Positions 26,213 through 35,452 of a stretch of DNA of 64,000 nt are shown here, in pieces. How positions within the stretch are numbered: position 1 is the first letter of the stretch; every line of letters starts with the position of its first letter. The stretch comes from Nitrospira sp. (lineage in GTDB: Bacteria; Nitrospirota; Nitrospiria; Nitrospirales; Nitrospiraceae), in assembly GCA_037045225.1 (NCBI GenBank), contig JBAOHZ010000009.1, forward strand, positions 3,143,501-3,207,500. The letters run 5' to 3'. Below the pieces are notes generated by a model. That model did no database searches, was not told the DNA's origin, and worked only from the letters and a program-made list of their open reading frames with translations. Both the position numbers and the translations under genes were made by a program.

Positions 26213-27655
26213 TTAGGATTTCGGCTGGACCAGTGTGGCTCCTAAACTGTCGGCCCATTGTTGCTGGAAATGGTCGTAAGAGAGCATGAGTCTCTCCTGC
26301 ATCGCGGCGGCAATTGTTTGTCGGGCTTTGAGGTGGACGAGGACTTCGTGCACCTTGTGCATGCCGAACCGTTCAATCAGATAGTGTGTGGCCGCATTGG
26401 CTTCCATGTAGGCGACCGCGACCTTTTCTGCGGGTAGATTCTCCCAGCCACCTTCCAGTGCAGATAAAGGAACGAGGCTGTGATCGCTGGGCGTGACGCT
26501 TGTGACGTCTTGCCAGGGATCACCGGCCAGCTGCATTGCGAGACCTTCGTTGAGCCAGGTGGGAATGGTCCCTCCGGTGGCTCCCAATTCTTCGTGAATC
26601 AGCGCATGGACGAATTCGTGACGCAATACTCGCGTTAACCAGGCCCGATCCGTGGTTGCTCCTTGGGTGGGGATTTGAATCCGTCCGAGGACGGGATCAA
26701 AGAGACCATCAGCCCAACCCGGGCTCCCCGTGGCGTTTTGAAACTGATTCTTAGTGTGTAGAACGACCATAATAGGTTTTGAAGGGAAAAAAGTGAATTT
26801 CTGTCCGATATCCCGATAGGCCTCTTCAAGGATATCCAGCACGGTCGTCCAGGTGTCCGGGTCCTCGGCGCCGTCGTATTTAACTGTAAAGTGGAGGCTG
26901 CTGCGGGTTGAGAACTTCTCTTCCACCTTCTCGGCGCGATGGACTTTCGCTGTCACCGTTTTCAGGTAGGACTGAAGGCCGGGGTCTTTTTTGATCCGCT
27001 CTTTGGCCTGTGCCAGATGTTTGTCGGCTTCGGGGAGGTGATCCTTTTCCTGGAGCAGGTCTGCCAAGGCGACGTGCGGGAACGGCTCGTCCGGAGACAG
27101 CGCCACGATCTTCCGGAGGAACTCCTCCGTGAGCGCGGGGTCGCGTAGACCCCAGTAGGCGTGAGCAAGGTTAAGGTGAGCAATCGAATTCTGGGGGTCG
27201 AGCGCGACCGCCTTCTTAAACGCTTTCACGGAGACTTCAGTCCCGCCCGTTGTTTCTTTGAGGATCCCCAGGTTATTCCAGAGAATGGCCACGTGACGCT
27301 TCGTAGCGGATTCCGTCAGGATTGAGGAGGGGAGTTCCTCGAGTTTGGTCTCTGCCAGGGCGACATTGTGCTTTTCCAGTTCGTCATGAATGGCTCCGAG
27401 CAACTCGGAATGTCTCCGAACTGGAATGCTGACGGGGTCGATAGTCCTTGACCGTTTCACCTCTGGAGCAGAGCGTTCCTGCGACGGTCCCACAGGAGCG
27501 GTCGACGCCGGGCTGACCTCCTCAACGATGACCTGCGGGGGGGGAGTCGGTGTCTCGTGGAAATAGTGTGGCTTCAGCCAGGTTTGATAGAAAATAAAGA
27601 TGCCGATCAATACAGCCAACGGTCCAAGAATATGTTTGATATTGCGTCGATACAT
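26213..27655 (-). CDS. membrane-anchored TPR metallopeptidase (MA-type)
   Basis: 480 residues. One N-terminal transmembrane helix (residues 7-25) is followed by a Pro-rich linker, TPR-like repeats (LNLAHAYWGLRDPALTEEFLRK), then a zinc peptidase domain with HEFVH near residue 346 and the third ligand region WLNEGLAMQ, the gluzincin (peptidase MA-like) pattern. The active domain would face the periplasm. I chose ATG 27655 because AAGGA lies six bases upstream; the frame extends nine codons further to a TTG. Substrate unknown. Confidence 0.8.
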   Translation of the reverse strand: MYRRNIKHILGPLAVLIGIFIFYQTWLKPHYFHETPTPPPQVIVEEVSPASTAPVGPSQERSAPEVKRSRTIDPVSIPVRRHSELLGAIHDELEKHNVALAETKLEELPSSILTESATKRHVAILWNNLGILKETTGGTEVSVKAFKKAVALDPQNSIAHLNLAHAYWGLRDPALTEEFLRKIVALSPDEPFPHVALADLLQEKDHLPEADKHLAQAKERIKKDPGLQSYLKTVTAKVHRAEKVEEKFSTRSSLHFTVKYDGAEDPDTWTTVLDILEEAYRDIGQKFTFFPSKPIMVVLHTKNQFQNATGSPGWADGLFDPVLGRIQIPTQGATTDRAWLTRVLRHEFVHALIHEELGATGGTIPTWLNEGLAMQLAGDPWQDVTSVTPSDHSLVPLSALEGGWENLPAEKVAVAYMEANAATHYLIERFGMHKVHEVLVHLKARQTIAAAMQERLMLSYDHFQQQWADSLGATLVQPKS

Positions 27656-27791
27656 AGGTGTCCTTCCATGAATCCTCGGCAAGTTGACTCTAACACCGGG
27701 TCATGAGGGGGCAAAGGAAAGTCGCAAAAGCATCCGGACGCCGGTCCGACTGAGTCCCGAGTCAGTGGGGGCCTCTCGTTGAGCCGTCTTG

Positions 27792-30359
27792 ATGCCTGTG
27801 GTACGATCCCGCTCCAGAATGCCACCGTCGGATTCTTCTGACCCACACGATCCGTTCCAAGCGTTTCTGTATCGTGTAACCAGACCGATAGAATTTGCTT
27901 GTCGGGATGCCTATGCCCATCTCTCGACGGTCAGGAATCTTGACCGGTTCGTGTCGGAGCAGGTGATCGGCACGCTCGGGGAGCGAGTGTATCCTCGAGC
28001 GCTTGAAACCGAACTGCTCTCGCTCCGCAATCTGTTTATCGATTTCCATGCCGGGCTCACGCCTGCTGAACAGCAAGAGCGGCTCACAAAAGCACTGCTC
28101 TTGCTCAGTCGCCTACAGCGAGAGGCACGAGCGACGAGTCAGCCAGAGAGTGTTCAGATGGAGAGCCGCCCGACGCCTCCCTTCGTTCAATCCGGTCCTG
28201 CGCGACCCCTGTGGGATCTGCCGATTCAGTATGCCAAGGGGGTTGGCCCCAAGCGAACGCTCCTGCTGGAACGTTTGGGCGTGCACACCGTCGAAGAGGC
28301 TCTGTGGGCGCTACCCTGGCGGTACGACGATCGATCCGTCATCACGCCGATGGCCGAACTTGTCCCAGGAGGCATCCGGAGCGTCTGCGGGGTGATTACT
28401 CAGGCGGAGTTGACACGTGCACGGTTCCGCCGGTTGTCGATTCTCGATGTGGCGGTCCGGGACGCAACAGGGACCGTGCATGCGGTGTTCTTTAATCAAC
28501 CGTACTTGGAAGATGTGTTGAAAGAAGGCGTGCGGGTCATGATGGCCGGGCGAGTGGTCGCCGGCCGCCGCGGATGGACAGATCTGCGGTTGGAAGCGAC
28601 CCAATTCGAAGTGCTGAGTGGCACCGAGGATGAGCTGGTTCATATCGGGCGCATCGTTCCGATCTATCACGAGACGAAGGGGTGGACGTCGCGCCAGATG
28701 CGGGTCTTGATGCTGGGGTTACTTGCGGAGTACGGGGCTGAGATGGAGGAAGTATTGCCCCTGTCTGTGCGGGCGCGTCACCGGCTGCCGCCAATCGGCG
28801 AGGCGATTCAGCAGGTGCATTTTCCCCTGCCGAACACAGACCTCTCCGCGCTCGACCGGGGCGCGACACCAGCCCATCGCCGATTGGTCTTTGAAGAGCT
28901 GTTCGTACTACAGATGGCTCTGCTGCTTCGTCAACGGGAGACAAAGGAAGAGCAGAAATTATGTCGGTTCAATCCGCATGTCCCACAGTTGTCGCAGTTG
29001 TCGAAGATCCTTCCCTTTATGCTGACTCCTGCGCAGGAGCGCGTATTCCGCGAGATTCAAGCTGATATGGTCAGCTCGCGGCCGATGAATCGTTTGGTGC
29101 AAGGTGATGTCGGGTCTGGGAAGACTGTCGTGGCGCTGCATGCCCTAGTGATGGCGTGTGGATCGGGCTACCAAACCGCGCTGATGGTCCCTACCGAAAT
29201 TCTGGCCGAGCAGCATTACCGGAATCTCGCCCCCTTGTTAGAGGCCGTGGGGTTCAAGGCGGTGCTGTTGACTAGTGGCGGCAAGGCAAAGGAGCGAAAC
29301 GAGACGCTACAGCAGTTGGCGTCAGGCACCGCGCAGGTTGCGATCGGGACTCATGCATTGATTCAGAAAAAGGTCCAGTTTGCCCAGCTTGGATTGGTGA
29401 TTGTCGATGAGCAGCATAAGTTTGGCGTCCTGCAGCGAAAGACACTGTTGGAGAAAGGGTATCGGCCGGATGTGCTCGTGATGACCGCGACGCCGATTCC
29501 GCGAACCTTGGCCATGACGGTCTATGGAGATTTGGATGTATCGGTGATCGATATGTTGCCGCCGGGCCGCAAACCGGTGCGGACCCTGCTCTACACCGAG
29601 GGACAACGACACAAGACCTGGCAATTGATGGGAGATGAGTTGAAGGCCGGACGTCAGGTATATATCGTCTATCCGCTGGTCGAGGAGTCTGAGAAGGTCG
29701 ATCTCAAGGCAGCCATCCAGGGCGCGGATCACCTGCAGCGAGAGGTCTTTCCCCAGGCGCGGGTGGGGGTGCTGCATGGCCGGCTTTCGTCGGCGGAAAA
29801 AGAGTCCACCATGGCGGCGTTCAAGGCCGGCACGATTCAGGTCCTCGTGGCCACCACGGTGATTGAGGTCGGCGTGGATGTGCCGAATGCGACCGTCATG
29901 GTGATCGAGCATGCCGAGCGATTCGGGTTGGCCCAGTTGCATCAATTGCGAGGACGAGTCGGTCGTGGCGCGCATCAATCCCTTTGCTTGTTGATGGCCA
30001 CATATCTTGCGCGAGGGTCGCGGACGCGGGTCGGTCGTGATGGTGGCCCTGAGCCGAATGGCTCTAATGCTCAGCAGCGGCTGGCGGCGCTGGTGAACTC
30101 GAACGACGGATTTGTCATCGCTGAAGAAGACCTCCGCATCAGAGGCCCCGGTGAATTTCTGGGACTGCGCCAGTGGGGGATGCCGGAGTTTCGGGCTGCG
30201 AATCTGGTGCGCGATGCACCCTTGCTGGAACAGGCCAGGCAGGAAGCCATCACATTGTTGGAGCAGGATCCAGGCCTGACATGGGCACAACACCAGTCGT
30301 TCAAGGCCGCCGTGCTTCGACGTTGGCGAGGTAAGTTGGCGTTGGGAGATGTGAGTTAG
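27792..30359 (+). CDS. recG: ATP-dependent DNA helicase RecG
   Basis: Branch-migration helicase for stalled forks and recombination intermediates. Wedge/OB domain from about residue 145 (QYAKGVGPKRTLLLERLGV), Walker A GDVGSGKT near 438, Walker B-type DEQH near 540, TATPIPRTLAM, and QLRGRVGRG near 718. At 855 residues it is longer than the E. coli protein (693) because of a 140-residue N-terminal extension (FLYRVTRPIEFACRDAY...), as in some thermophile and cyanobacterial RecGs. ATG 27792 and ATG 27819 are both possible starts. Confidence 0.96.
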   Translation: MPVVRSRSRMPPSDSSDPHDPFQAFLYRVTRPIEFACRDAYAHLSTVRNLDRFVSEQVIGTLGERVYPRALETELLSLRNLFIDFHAGLTPAEQQERLTKALLLLSRLQREARATSQPESVQMESRPTPPFVQSGPARPLWDLPIQYAKGVGPKRTLLLERLGVHTVEEALWALPWRYDDRSVITPMAELVPGGIRSVCGVITQAELTRARFRRLSILDVAVRDATGTVHAVFFNQPYLEDVLKEGVRVMMAGRVVAGRRGWTDLRLEATQFEVLSGTEDELVHIGRIVPIYHETKGWTSRQMRVLMLGLLAEYGAEMEEVLPLSVRARHRLPPIGEAIQQVHFPLPNTDLSALDRGATPAHRRLVFEELFVLQMALLLRQRETKEEQKLCRFNPHVPQLSQLSKILPFMLTPAQERVFREIQADMVSSRPMNRLVQGDVGSGKTVVALHALVMACGSGYQTALMVPTEILAEQHYRNLAPLLEAVGFKAVLLTSGGKAKERNETLQQLASGTAQVAIGTHALIQKKVQFAQLGLVIVDEQHKFGVLQRKTLLEKGYRPDVLVMTATPIPRTLAMTVYGDLDVSVIDMLPPGRKPVRTLLYTEGQRHKTWQLMGDELKAGRQVYIVYPLVEESEKVDLKAAIQGADHLQREVFPQARVGVLHGRLSSAEKESTMAAFKAGTIQVLVATTVIEVGVDVPNATVMVIEHAERFGLAQLHQLRGRVGRGAHQSLCLLMATYLARGSRTRVGRDGGPEPNGSNAQQRLAALVNSNDGFVIAEEDLRIRGPGEFLGLRQWGMPEFRAANLVRDAPLLEQARQEAITLLEQDPGLTWAQHQSFKAAVLRRWRGKLALGDVS

Positions 30360-30403
30360 GTGTGGAGCCTGCGCCGGCTAGGCATGAGGTAAAGGGGTAA
30401 TCA

Positions 30404-30730
30404 ATGGGAATGTTGCAGCGGTTGAGTCACGATTTGCGGGCGGGCTGGGTGACATTGCGGCACGGCACGGCCAAAGCTGCTACGCGCGCCTTGGAAGAGG
30501 GCGAACTGCTGCGCTATCGCCTGGAATTGCGAAAGGTGGATCAGCAGCTGGATGATTTGCACGGTGACATCGGGGAGCGCACGATTGCGTTGCACGATCG
30601 GGGTGAATCGGCAGACCGCATTCTGTCCGATTCCGAGATTGTCCGCATGTTGCAACAGGTGCGGACGTTGCAGGATGAACGAACTAAGTTGCTGCTGGAA
30701 ATGAATGACATCACCGTCGAAGGGCAATGA
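30404..30730 (+). CDS. hypothetical coiled-coil protein
   Basis: 108 residues, predicted almost wholly helical with heptad-like Leu spacing (LLRYRLELRKVDQQLDDLHGDIGERTIAL; VRTLQDERTKLLLEMNDI). No membrane segment or signal. AGGTAAAGGGG lies before the ATG. It sits 44 bases after recG and 10 before the Ppx/GppA gene, so probably one transcript. No family recognised. Confidence 0.65.
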   Translation: MGMLQRLSHDLRAGWVTLRHGTAKAATRALEEGELLRYRLELRKVDQQLDDLHGDIGERTIALHDRGESADRILSDSEIVRMLQQVRTLQDERTKLLLEMNDITVEGQ

Positions 30731-30740
30731 GGCGCAGTCG

Positions 30741-31697
30741 ATGACTCGCAAGACGACTCCATCTCCACCTCCACGAATTTTCGCCGGAATTGATATTGGG
30801 ACGCTCACCTGTCGGTTGCTCATTGCAGAACTGACTTCGACCGGAGAGTTGCGAGAGCTCCGATCCGATCGGCGTATCCTTCGGCTCGGTGAAGGAGTAG
30901 ATCGAGACCGCGTGTTGCGTCCTGCTGCTATGCAGCGGGTGGTGGCGACACTGAAGGAATGGCACCAAGTGATCGATGGTTATCATGTTCAAGCCGTAAC
31001 AGCCGTAGCGACGAGTGCGGTGCGCGACGCTGTGAATCGTGAAGAGTTCCTGGACCTGGTGCGGCGAGAGGCCGGGTTTCAGGTGGAGATTATTTCCGGC
31101 GAGGAGGAAGCCCGTCGAACCATGCTTGGTATCCGTTCGGGCCTGCCGCCTGGTGTGACCGATCTGCTGGCGCTGGATATCGGGGGAGGGAGCACGGAGT
31201 TCATTTTGGATAGGTCGGGGCAGCCACCTGTTGTGCGATCAATCAATATCGGTGTGGTGCGTTTGAGCGAACGGATGTTACGCAGCGATCCGCCGACTAC
31301 GGGAGAGGTGTCCGACGCGCGAGACTGGGTACGACGAGAAACCAGCGCCGCCATAGCCGAGATGCCACGATCGCCGGGGCTCACATTCATCGGCACCGCG
31401 GGGACGATCACCGCCCTGGCCGCTATGGCTCAGCAGTTGCCTGTTTATGAACCGGCAAGGATTCACAATTACACGTTAACGCGGGATACGGTGAGAGAGT
31501 TGGAGCAACAGTTACTTGGCCGCACCAAGTCTCAACGGGAAGGCTTGCCAGGGCTTGAACGCGGCCGGGAAGACGTCATTGCTGCCGGCGCGGTGATACT
31601 AGGTACGGTGATGGAGACATTGGCAATGTCGAACGTGCTCGTGAGCGATCTGGGCTTGCGGGAGGGGGTGCTGATACATCTTGCCGGTGGCCGGTAG
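30741..31697 (+). CDS. exopolyphosphatase / pppGpp phosphohydrolase family (Ppx/GppA)
   Basis: 318 residues of the ASKHA fold: FAGIDIGTLTCRLLIAE (phosphate-1 loop), AVATSAVRDAVNREEF, ISGEEEARRTMLGI and LALDIGGGSTEFIL (phosphate-2 loop). Short, domain I-II-only form that lacks the C-terminal HD region of E. coli Ppx. It degrades polyphosphate or (p)ppGpp; which cannot be told from sequence. ATG 30741 has GAGG eight bases upstream; an upstream ATG at 30705 would overlap the previous gene. Confidence 0.9.
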   Translation: MTRKTTPSPPPRIFAGIDIGTLTCRLLIAELTSTGELRELRSDRRILRLGEGVDRDRVLRPAAMQRVVATLKEWHQVIDGYHVQAVTAVATSAVRDAVNREEFLDLVRREAGFQVEIISGEEEARRTMLGIRSGLPPGVTDLLALDIGGGSTEFILDRSGQPPVVRSINIGVVRLSERMLRSDPPTTGEVSDARDWVRRETSAAIAEMPRSPGLTFIGTAGTITALAAMAQQLPVYEPARIHNYTLTRDTVRELEQQLLGRTKSQREGLPGLERGREDVIAAGAVILGTVMETLAMSNVLVSDLGLREGVLIHLAGGR

Positions 31698-31869
31698 ATC
31701 CTGAATCGTAACGCAGGTATTCCGCCTCATTCTTGGAGCGATTGCAGGTCAGTGGCAATCTTGGTGTTCGGTCGGTTGACGGCACAGCGAAGCACGATGT
31801 TCTCTGGCGTCGGGTCGCGATCACACCTGAACAACCTATCGCACTGAAGAGCAAGGCGTCGCCCGAAGC

Positions 31870-33363
31870 TTATCGCTGCGAATACCAGCGGAGGCCGCTC
31901 TTTTGTTCGGTGAAGGTCGGTTGGGGGATCCCGCCTGGCTTTTCGAGCAGCAGTACCTTGAAGTCGATTAGGCCGAACCAGGCCGGGTCGGCGATATCGT
32001 GGTAATGACACCCCTGGAGTTTGGGCAGGATGTCGCCCAGAGTTTTGGTGAGCTCACTTTCCGTGTAAGCCCGCACAGAAAAGTGTTGGCCCAGCCCCTG
32101 ACAAAACCGCTGGATGGTATAGGCCGCGCCGGTACAGAGGACTTTCGTGTCGGGCTTAAGCTGTAGAAATTGCGGGAGCGACAGATAGCGCTCCTGAAAG
32201 CCAAGCCAACGTACCGCTTGTCGCAGGTGGCTATACTGCACCTCGTATTCCGTGTGGTGCGGAAGTTTGACGGCGGCAGGCCACCCTTCTTCCACGCCAA
32301 ACTCCGTAAGAAACGCCCGACCACCCGGCTTGAGCACCCGCCAGACTTCAGCCACGAACCGCATCGGTCCCAGATTGAAGATCACTTCTTCCGGTAATTC
32401 GCTCTCCAGCGGCAACCGCAGCCGCCTGATCCAATCTAACGCTTCTTGATGTTGTGCCGTCTCGCCTTTGCCCTCCGTGAGCTCCTTGCGGCTGAGCTTC
32501 ACCGGCGTCATGTCGGCCATATTTTCATTGTCGATGATGAGGTCGACCGAGTTGTCTCGAAAGGGCAGGCACTCACCGTTGGCATGGGTGCCGATGCCGG
32601 TCCAGCCGCCTGTTTTCGCGCGTTTGGTCTGGAGTTGCAAGAATGGGCGGGTGACGTCCAGCGAAATGTAGTGGATCCCTTGTTTCTCGAACGGCAGCAA
32701 TTCCTGTCCTAATTCGCGGGCGACATAACCAAGCCCTCCGCCGATCTCGACAATGACTTTGGGCTTGGGTTTGAACCAGCCAAGCCGGCGGAGTTGGCGC
32801 ATGAGCAGGCGGCCATAAGTCGTGCCGCCCAGGGCCTCGCATGGTTCACGGAAGAGGTGGGAGACGGTAGTCTCGATCAGATCGAAGTGTCCATCCTCCA
32901 GGTCGCTTTCCTTCAGCTCGTGAACGTGGAAGTCCTCAAGATGCTCCTCGCCTTCAAATTCCTGTTGGCCTGACCAGCCTTCCCGGATTTGTTGCAGGAG
33001 CAAGTCCCATTTGGCCTTGTGGCGATGGCCGCCGGGCGGCTCCGTGCCGAAGTAGCATAGCGAATAGTTAGGCGTGGACCACCGAGCCAGATGCCAGGAC
33101 CCCGGTTGGCCGTCCGGGCCGCAGATTTTATTGCCGTATTTCTCGACGAGTGCGCCCACCGTAATGTGGCCGTTCATCGATGTAAGCATTTCAATGCCGA
33201 CTGCATTGAGTCGGACGAGCGGAAAATCGTCATCGAGCGGAGCCAGCCACCATTCGTCGAAGGTGTGCTGGTAGGCGACGAGGTCAGGAATACGCCAGGC
33301 GAGCAGGTTGAGGGTGTCGCCGCTCAGGGTGAGGGGCTCTTGGATGGCTGCGGCAGCTTTCAT
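31870..33363 (-). CDS. SAM-dependent methyltransferase with PqqD-like N-terminal domain
   Basis: 497 residues. Residues 15-75 (LLAWRIPDLVAYQ...DDFPLVRLNAVGIEMLTSMNGHITVGALVEKYG) read like a PqqD/RRE peptide-recognition domain. From about residue 205, VIVEIGGGLGYVARELG is motif I of a class I methyltransferase, followed by a GECLPFRDNSVDLII region and LKPGGRAFLTEF. This is the layout of a modifying enzyme that binds its substrate peptide or protein. Start ATG 33363 has AGGAT nine bases upstream; the frame runs 51 codons further without features. Neighbours do not reveal the substrate. Confidence 0.7.
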   Translation of the reverse strand: MKAAAAIQEPLTLSGDTLNLLAWRIPDLVAYQHTFDEWWLAPLDDDFPLVRLNAVGIEMLTSMNGHITVGALVEKYGNKICGPDGQPGSWHLARWSTPNYSLCYFGTEPPGGHRHKAKWDLLLQQIREGWSGQQEFEGEEHLEDFHVHELKESDLEDGHFDLIETTVSHLFREPCEALGGTTYGRLLMRQLRRLGWFKPKPKVIVEIGGGLGYVARELGQELLPFEKQGIHYISLDVTRPFLQLQTKRAKTGGWTGIGTHANGECLPFRDNSVDLIIDNENMADMTPVKLSRKELTEGKGETAQHQEALDWIRRLRLPLESELPEEVIFNLGPMRFVAEVWRVLKPGGRAFLTEFGVEEGWPAAVKLPHHTEYEVQYSHLRQAVRWLGFQERYLSLPQFLQLKPDTKVLCTGAAYTIQRFCQGLGQHFSVRAYTESELTKTLGDILPKLQGCHYHDIADPAWFGLIDFKVLLLEKPGGIPQPTFTEQKSGLRWYSQR

Positions 33364-33443
33364 CTCGTTAGATCCTGGCGTGAAAAGCCGCAGCCTACAC
33401 GAGCGTGGCGCCGGCCTGCAAGAACCTTGATGAGGATGAGTGG

Positions 33444-33818
33444 CTATGTCTGTGAGGGAAGCAACGGCGACTCCGTTACGATGATCATGCCGCGCATAAT
33501 GGGGTGGATGCGGCACTGGTAGGGATATCGGCCAGGCGGCAGACTGGGGATCGTATAGGTTCCCCCAGGCTCAACGGCTCCAGAATCAAAGGCACAGCGC
33601 CCGCTCTCGTCAAAACACGCATCGTGGGTCACGGTATGATGGGTGGGCGTGGGATTTTCCCAGCGAATGGCTCCTCCGGCGGTGACGGTCACGGCGGCGG
33701 GCACATAATAGGGTGATCCGCTGTCCATCAGGACTTGCGCTGCCGGTGGCGTCGCAGCCGTCGGCCAGGCCATCAAGGTGCTTACTACCATCACGAAGAG
33801 ACACAGTCGCCAGCTCAT
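33444..33818 (-). CDS. exported cupredoxin (plastocyanin-like type 1 copper protein)
   Basis: 124 residues with a signal peptide (LCLFVMVVSTLMAWPTAA). Copper ligands are visible: the His cluster at 60-65 (THHTVTH) and the C-terminal loop YQCRIHPIM with Cys102, His105 and Met108. Such proteins carry electrons in the periplasm; Nitrospira genomes typically hold several. I chose ATG 33818 because a perfect TATAAT lies 34 bases upstream; the ATG at 33860 would fall inside that promoter. Confidence 0.88.
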   Translation of the reverse strand: MSWRLCLFVMVVSTLMAWPTAATPPAAQVLMDSGSPYYVPAAVTVTAGGAIRWENPTPTHHTVTHDACFDESGRCAFDSGAVEPGGTYTIPSLPPGRYPYQCRIHPIMRGMIIVTESPLLPSQT

Positions 33819-33851
33819 AGCGTCGTCGTTCCGGTGAATAAATATACCTTC

Positions 33852-33857
33852 ATTATA
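33852..33857 (-). promoter_or_regulatory. -10 box for the cupredoxin gene
   Basis: Perfect TATAAT on the minus strand, giving a start of transcription near 33845. No good -35 box at 17 bases. The remainder of 33819-34126 holds no gene I can support. Confidence 0.5.
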
Positions 33858-34126
33858 CATAGAGACAGGTTCCCGACGGAAGGATTCAGTCGGCCTCTCG
33901 GGATATGTCCGCTTGGGCTGGGGCCTGACAAGGGCCGTATCGTGCTGGATGGGCCAGGGAGGCGTCGTCATTACGAATGTGAACGCCTGAAGGGGCGCGA
34001 CTGCGTTGTAATCTGATACAGGTTGTTGCGCGCGCAGGATGGTTGCAAGAACCTGGTTGTTCATGCTAGATGGAGGCCGCTTTACCACCGACGTGCCATG
34101 CTGAAGACTTGAGAGGAGGACGTGGA

Positions 34127-34756
34127 ATGGCGAAGAAAATTGTGAAGAAGAAAAGCGTTGTTGCTAAAGCCTCGCGGCCCAAAAAAGTCGCGGCGAAAAA
34201 AGCGACGAAGCCCAAGGAAGCCGTGAAAGCCAAGAAGGCGGCGGTGAAAGTTAAGCCGGCCGCAAAAGCCAAGCAGTCTGTGAAGGCGAAGAAGGCGGTG
34301 AAGGCGAAACCTGCCGCCAAGAAAGCCGCCAAGCCTGCAAGAAAAGTGGCCTCAAAGCCGGCTGCAGCAAAGAAGAAACCTCTGCCCAAGACCAAGTCCG
34401 TTTCCAAAGCGGTGAAGCCAGCGCTGAAAGCCGTCAAGCCTGCGGCGAAGCCAACACCCAAGTCTAAGCCTGCGTCTCCCAAGATCAAAGCCCCGGTCGA
34501 GCCCTCGGCTGTTGTTCCTGAATCGACACCTGCGAAGCCGCACGTGCCGGAGGTCAGCAAGGTGGCGAAGGTGGAGCCGCAACCGCTGGAGCTTGATGAC
34601 GAAGAGGAGTTGGCGGAAGACTTGGATGACGTGTCGGAAGAGATCGAGGAAGAAATCGAAGAAGAGCTCGGACTCGATGGTGAAGATGACGACGTGGACT
34701 ATCTGGAAAAGTCGGAAGATCTCCTCGACGACGCAGACGAGTATCGCAACAATTAG
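34127..34756 (+). CDS. histone-H1-like Lys/Ala/Pro-rich protein with acidic tail
   Basis: 209 residues. Residues 1-135 are Lys/Ala/Pro repeats (KKAAVKVKPAAKAKQSVKAKK, AKPARK and similar) like bacterial histone H1 homologs and AlgP-type tails. From about 156 the chain is strongly acidic (LELDDEEELAEDLDDVSEE ... EDDDVDYLEKSEDLLDDADE). It has no folded domain and no signal. AGGAGG eight bases before ATG 34127 fixes the start. A DNA-compacting or nucleoid role is inferred from the basic half; the acidic half might restrain binding. Unlike its neighbours it is encoded largely by AAG and GCC-type codons. Confidence 0.75.
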   Translation: MAKKIVKKKSVVAKASRPKKVAAKKATKPKEAVKAKKAAVKVKPAAKAKQSVKAKKAVKAKPAAKKAAKPARKVASKPAAAKKKPLPKTKSVSKAVKPALKAVKPAAKPTPKSKPASPKIKAPVEPSAVVPESTPAKPHVPEVSKVAKVEPQPLELDDEEELAEDLDDVSEEIEEEIEEELGLDGEDDDVDYLEKSEDLLDDADEYRNN

Positions 34757-34971
34757 CCCACGTTGGCGTTATGGCGTGCCGGGTTGTGCTCGGTTAATGC
34801 CTCTCCGTGCCGCGTGTTGCCTGGCCAGTGAACGCTTCGCTGAACCGTCCACATGGGGTCCTGTGTGTCGGCATGCATGGGGTCCTCTTCGGAGAGAATC
34901 CGCAGTTCCGTTGAGGTGGTGTCCTACCGGTCGCGCGCTCTGGCAATCACGCTGATCCTAACTGATCTCTT

Positions 34972-35424
34972 ATGAGTCATTTTCTGTTTATCGCCGGAGC
35001 TCTTCGTGAGCGGACCTCCCAGGAAAGTGCCGAGCTGCAGCTGGGTGCCGGGATCTGGGGGCTCTGTACGACTTTGATTCGCGATAATCTCCAGAAGTTT
35101 TTGACGCCAGAGTCCCATGGGCTGGTGTACGTGCTCAAGGAAGGCATTCGCGCGGAGTTTGCGATGACCTCGACGGTCCAGCCGTTTCAAGCGCTGGACG
35201 AATTGCTCAAGGATGAGGTGCGGACGGAAGCCCGGTATGGCTTCGTGCGGGTCACTCCGTTGCGGCGCTGGCAGGGCCATGCGCCCGACTGTCAGGCCCT
35301 GCTCCAGCGCGTATTGGGTATCGAGGAGCAAGCCGAGTTGACTAGACGGCTCAGTCTCGGAATGCATCGACTGACGGAAGTAGAGTATCGGGAGATTCTG
35401 GCGGGGCTGGGGGCTGAGGAGTAA
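34972..35424 (+). CDS. hypothetical protein
   Basis: 150 residues, soluble, no signal peptide. Begins MSHFLFIAGALRERTSQESAELQLGAGIWGL; the C-terminal half (LTRRLSLGMHRLTEVEYREIL) is helical. No family recognised. The 215 bases before it hold nothing I can support. It converges on the Lon-like protease gene with 28 bases between. Confidence 0.6.
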   Translation: MSHFLFIAGALRERTSQESAELQLGAGIWGLCTTLIRDNLQKFLTPESHGLVYVLKEGIRAEFAMTSTVQPFQALDELLKDEVRTEARYGFVRVTPLRRWQGHAPDCQALLQRVLGIEEQAELTRRLSLGMHRLTEVEYREILAGLGAEE

Positions 35425-35452
35425 TCGTTGGCGGCGTGACCGGCGTGGGGGG

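Noticed and set aside
30705..30740. Upstream ATG for the Ppx/GppA gene
   Set aside because: It would overlap the preceding gene by 26 bases without a Shine-Dalgarno; ATG 30741 has GAGG at the right distance.
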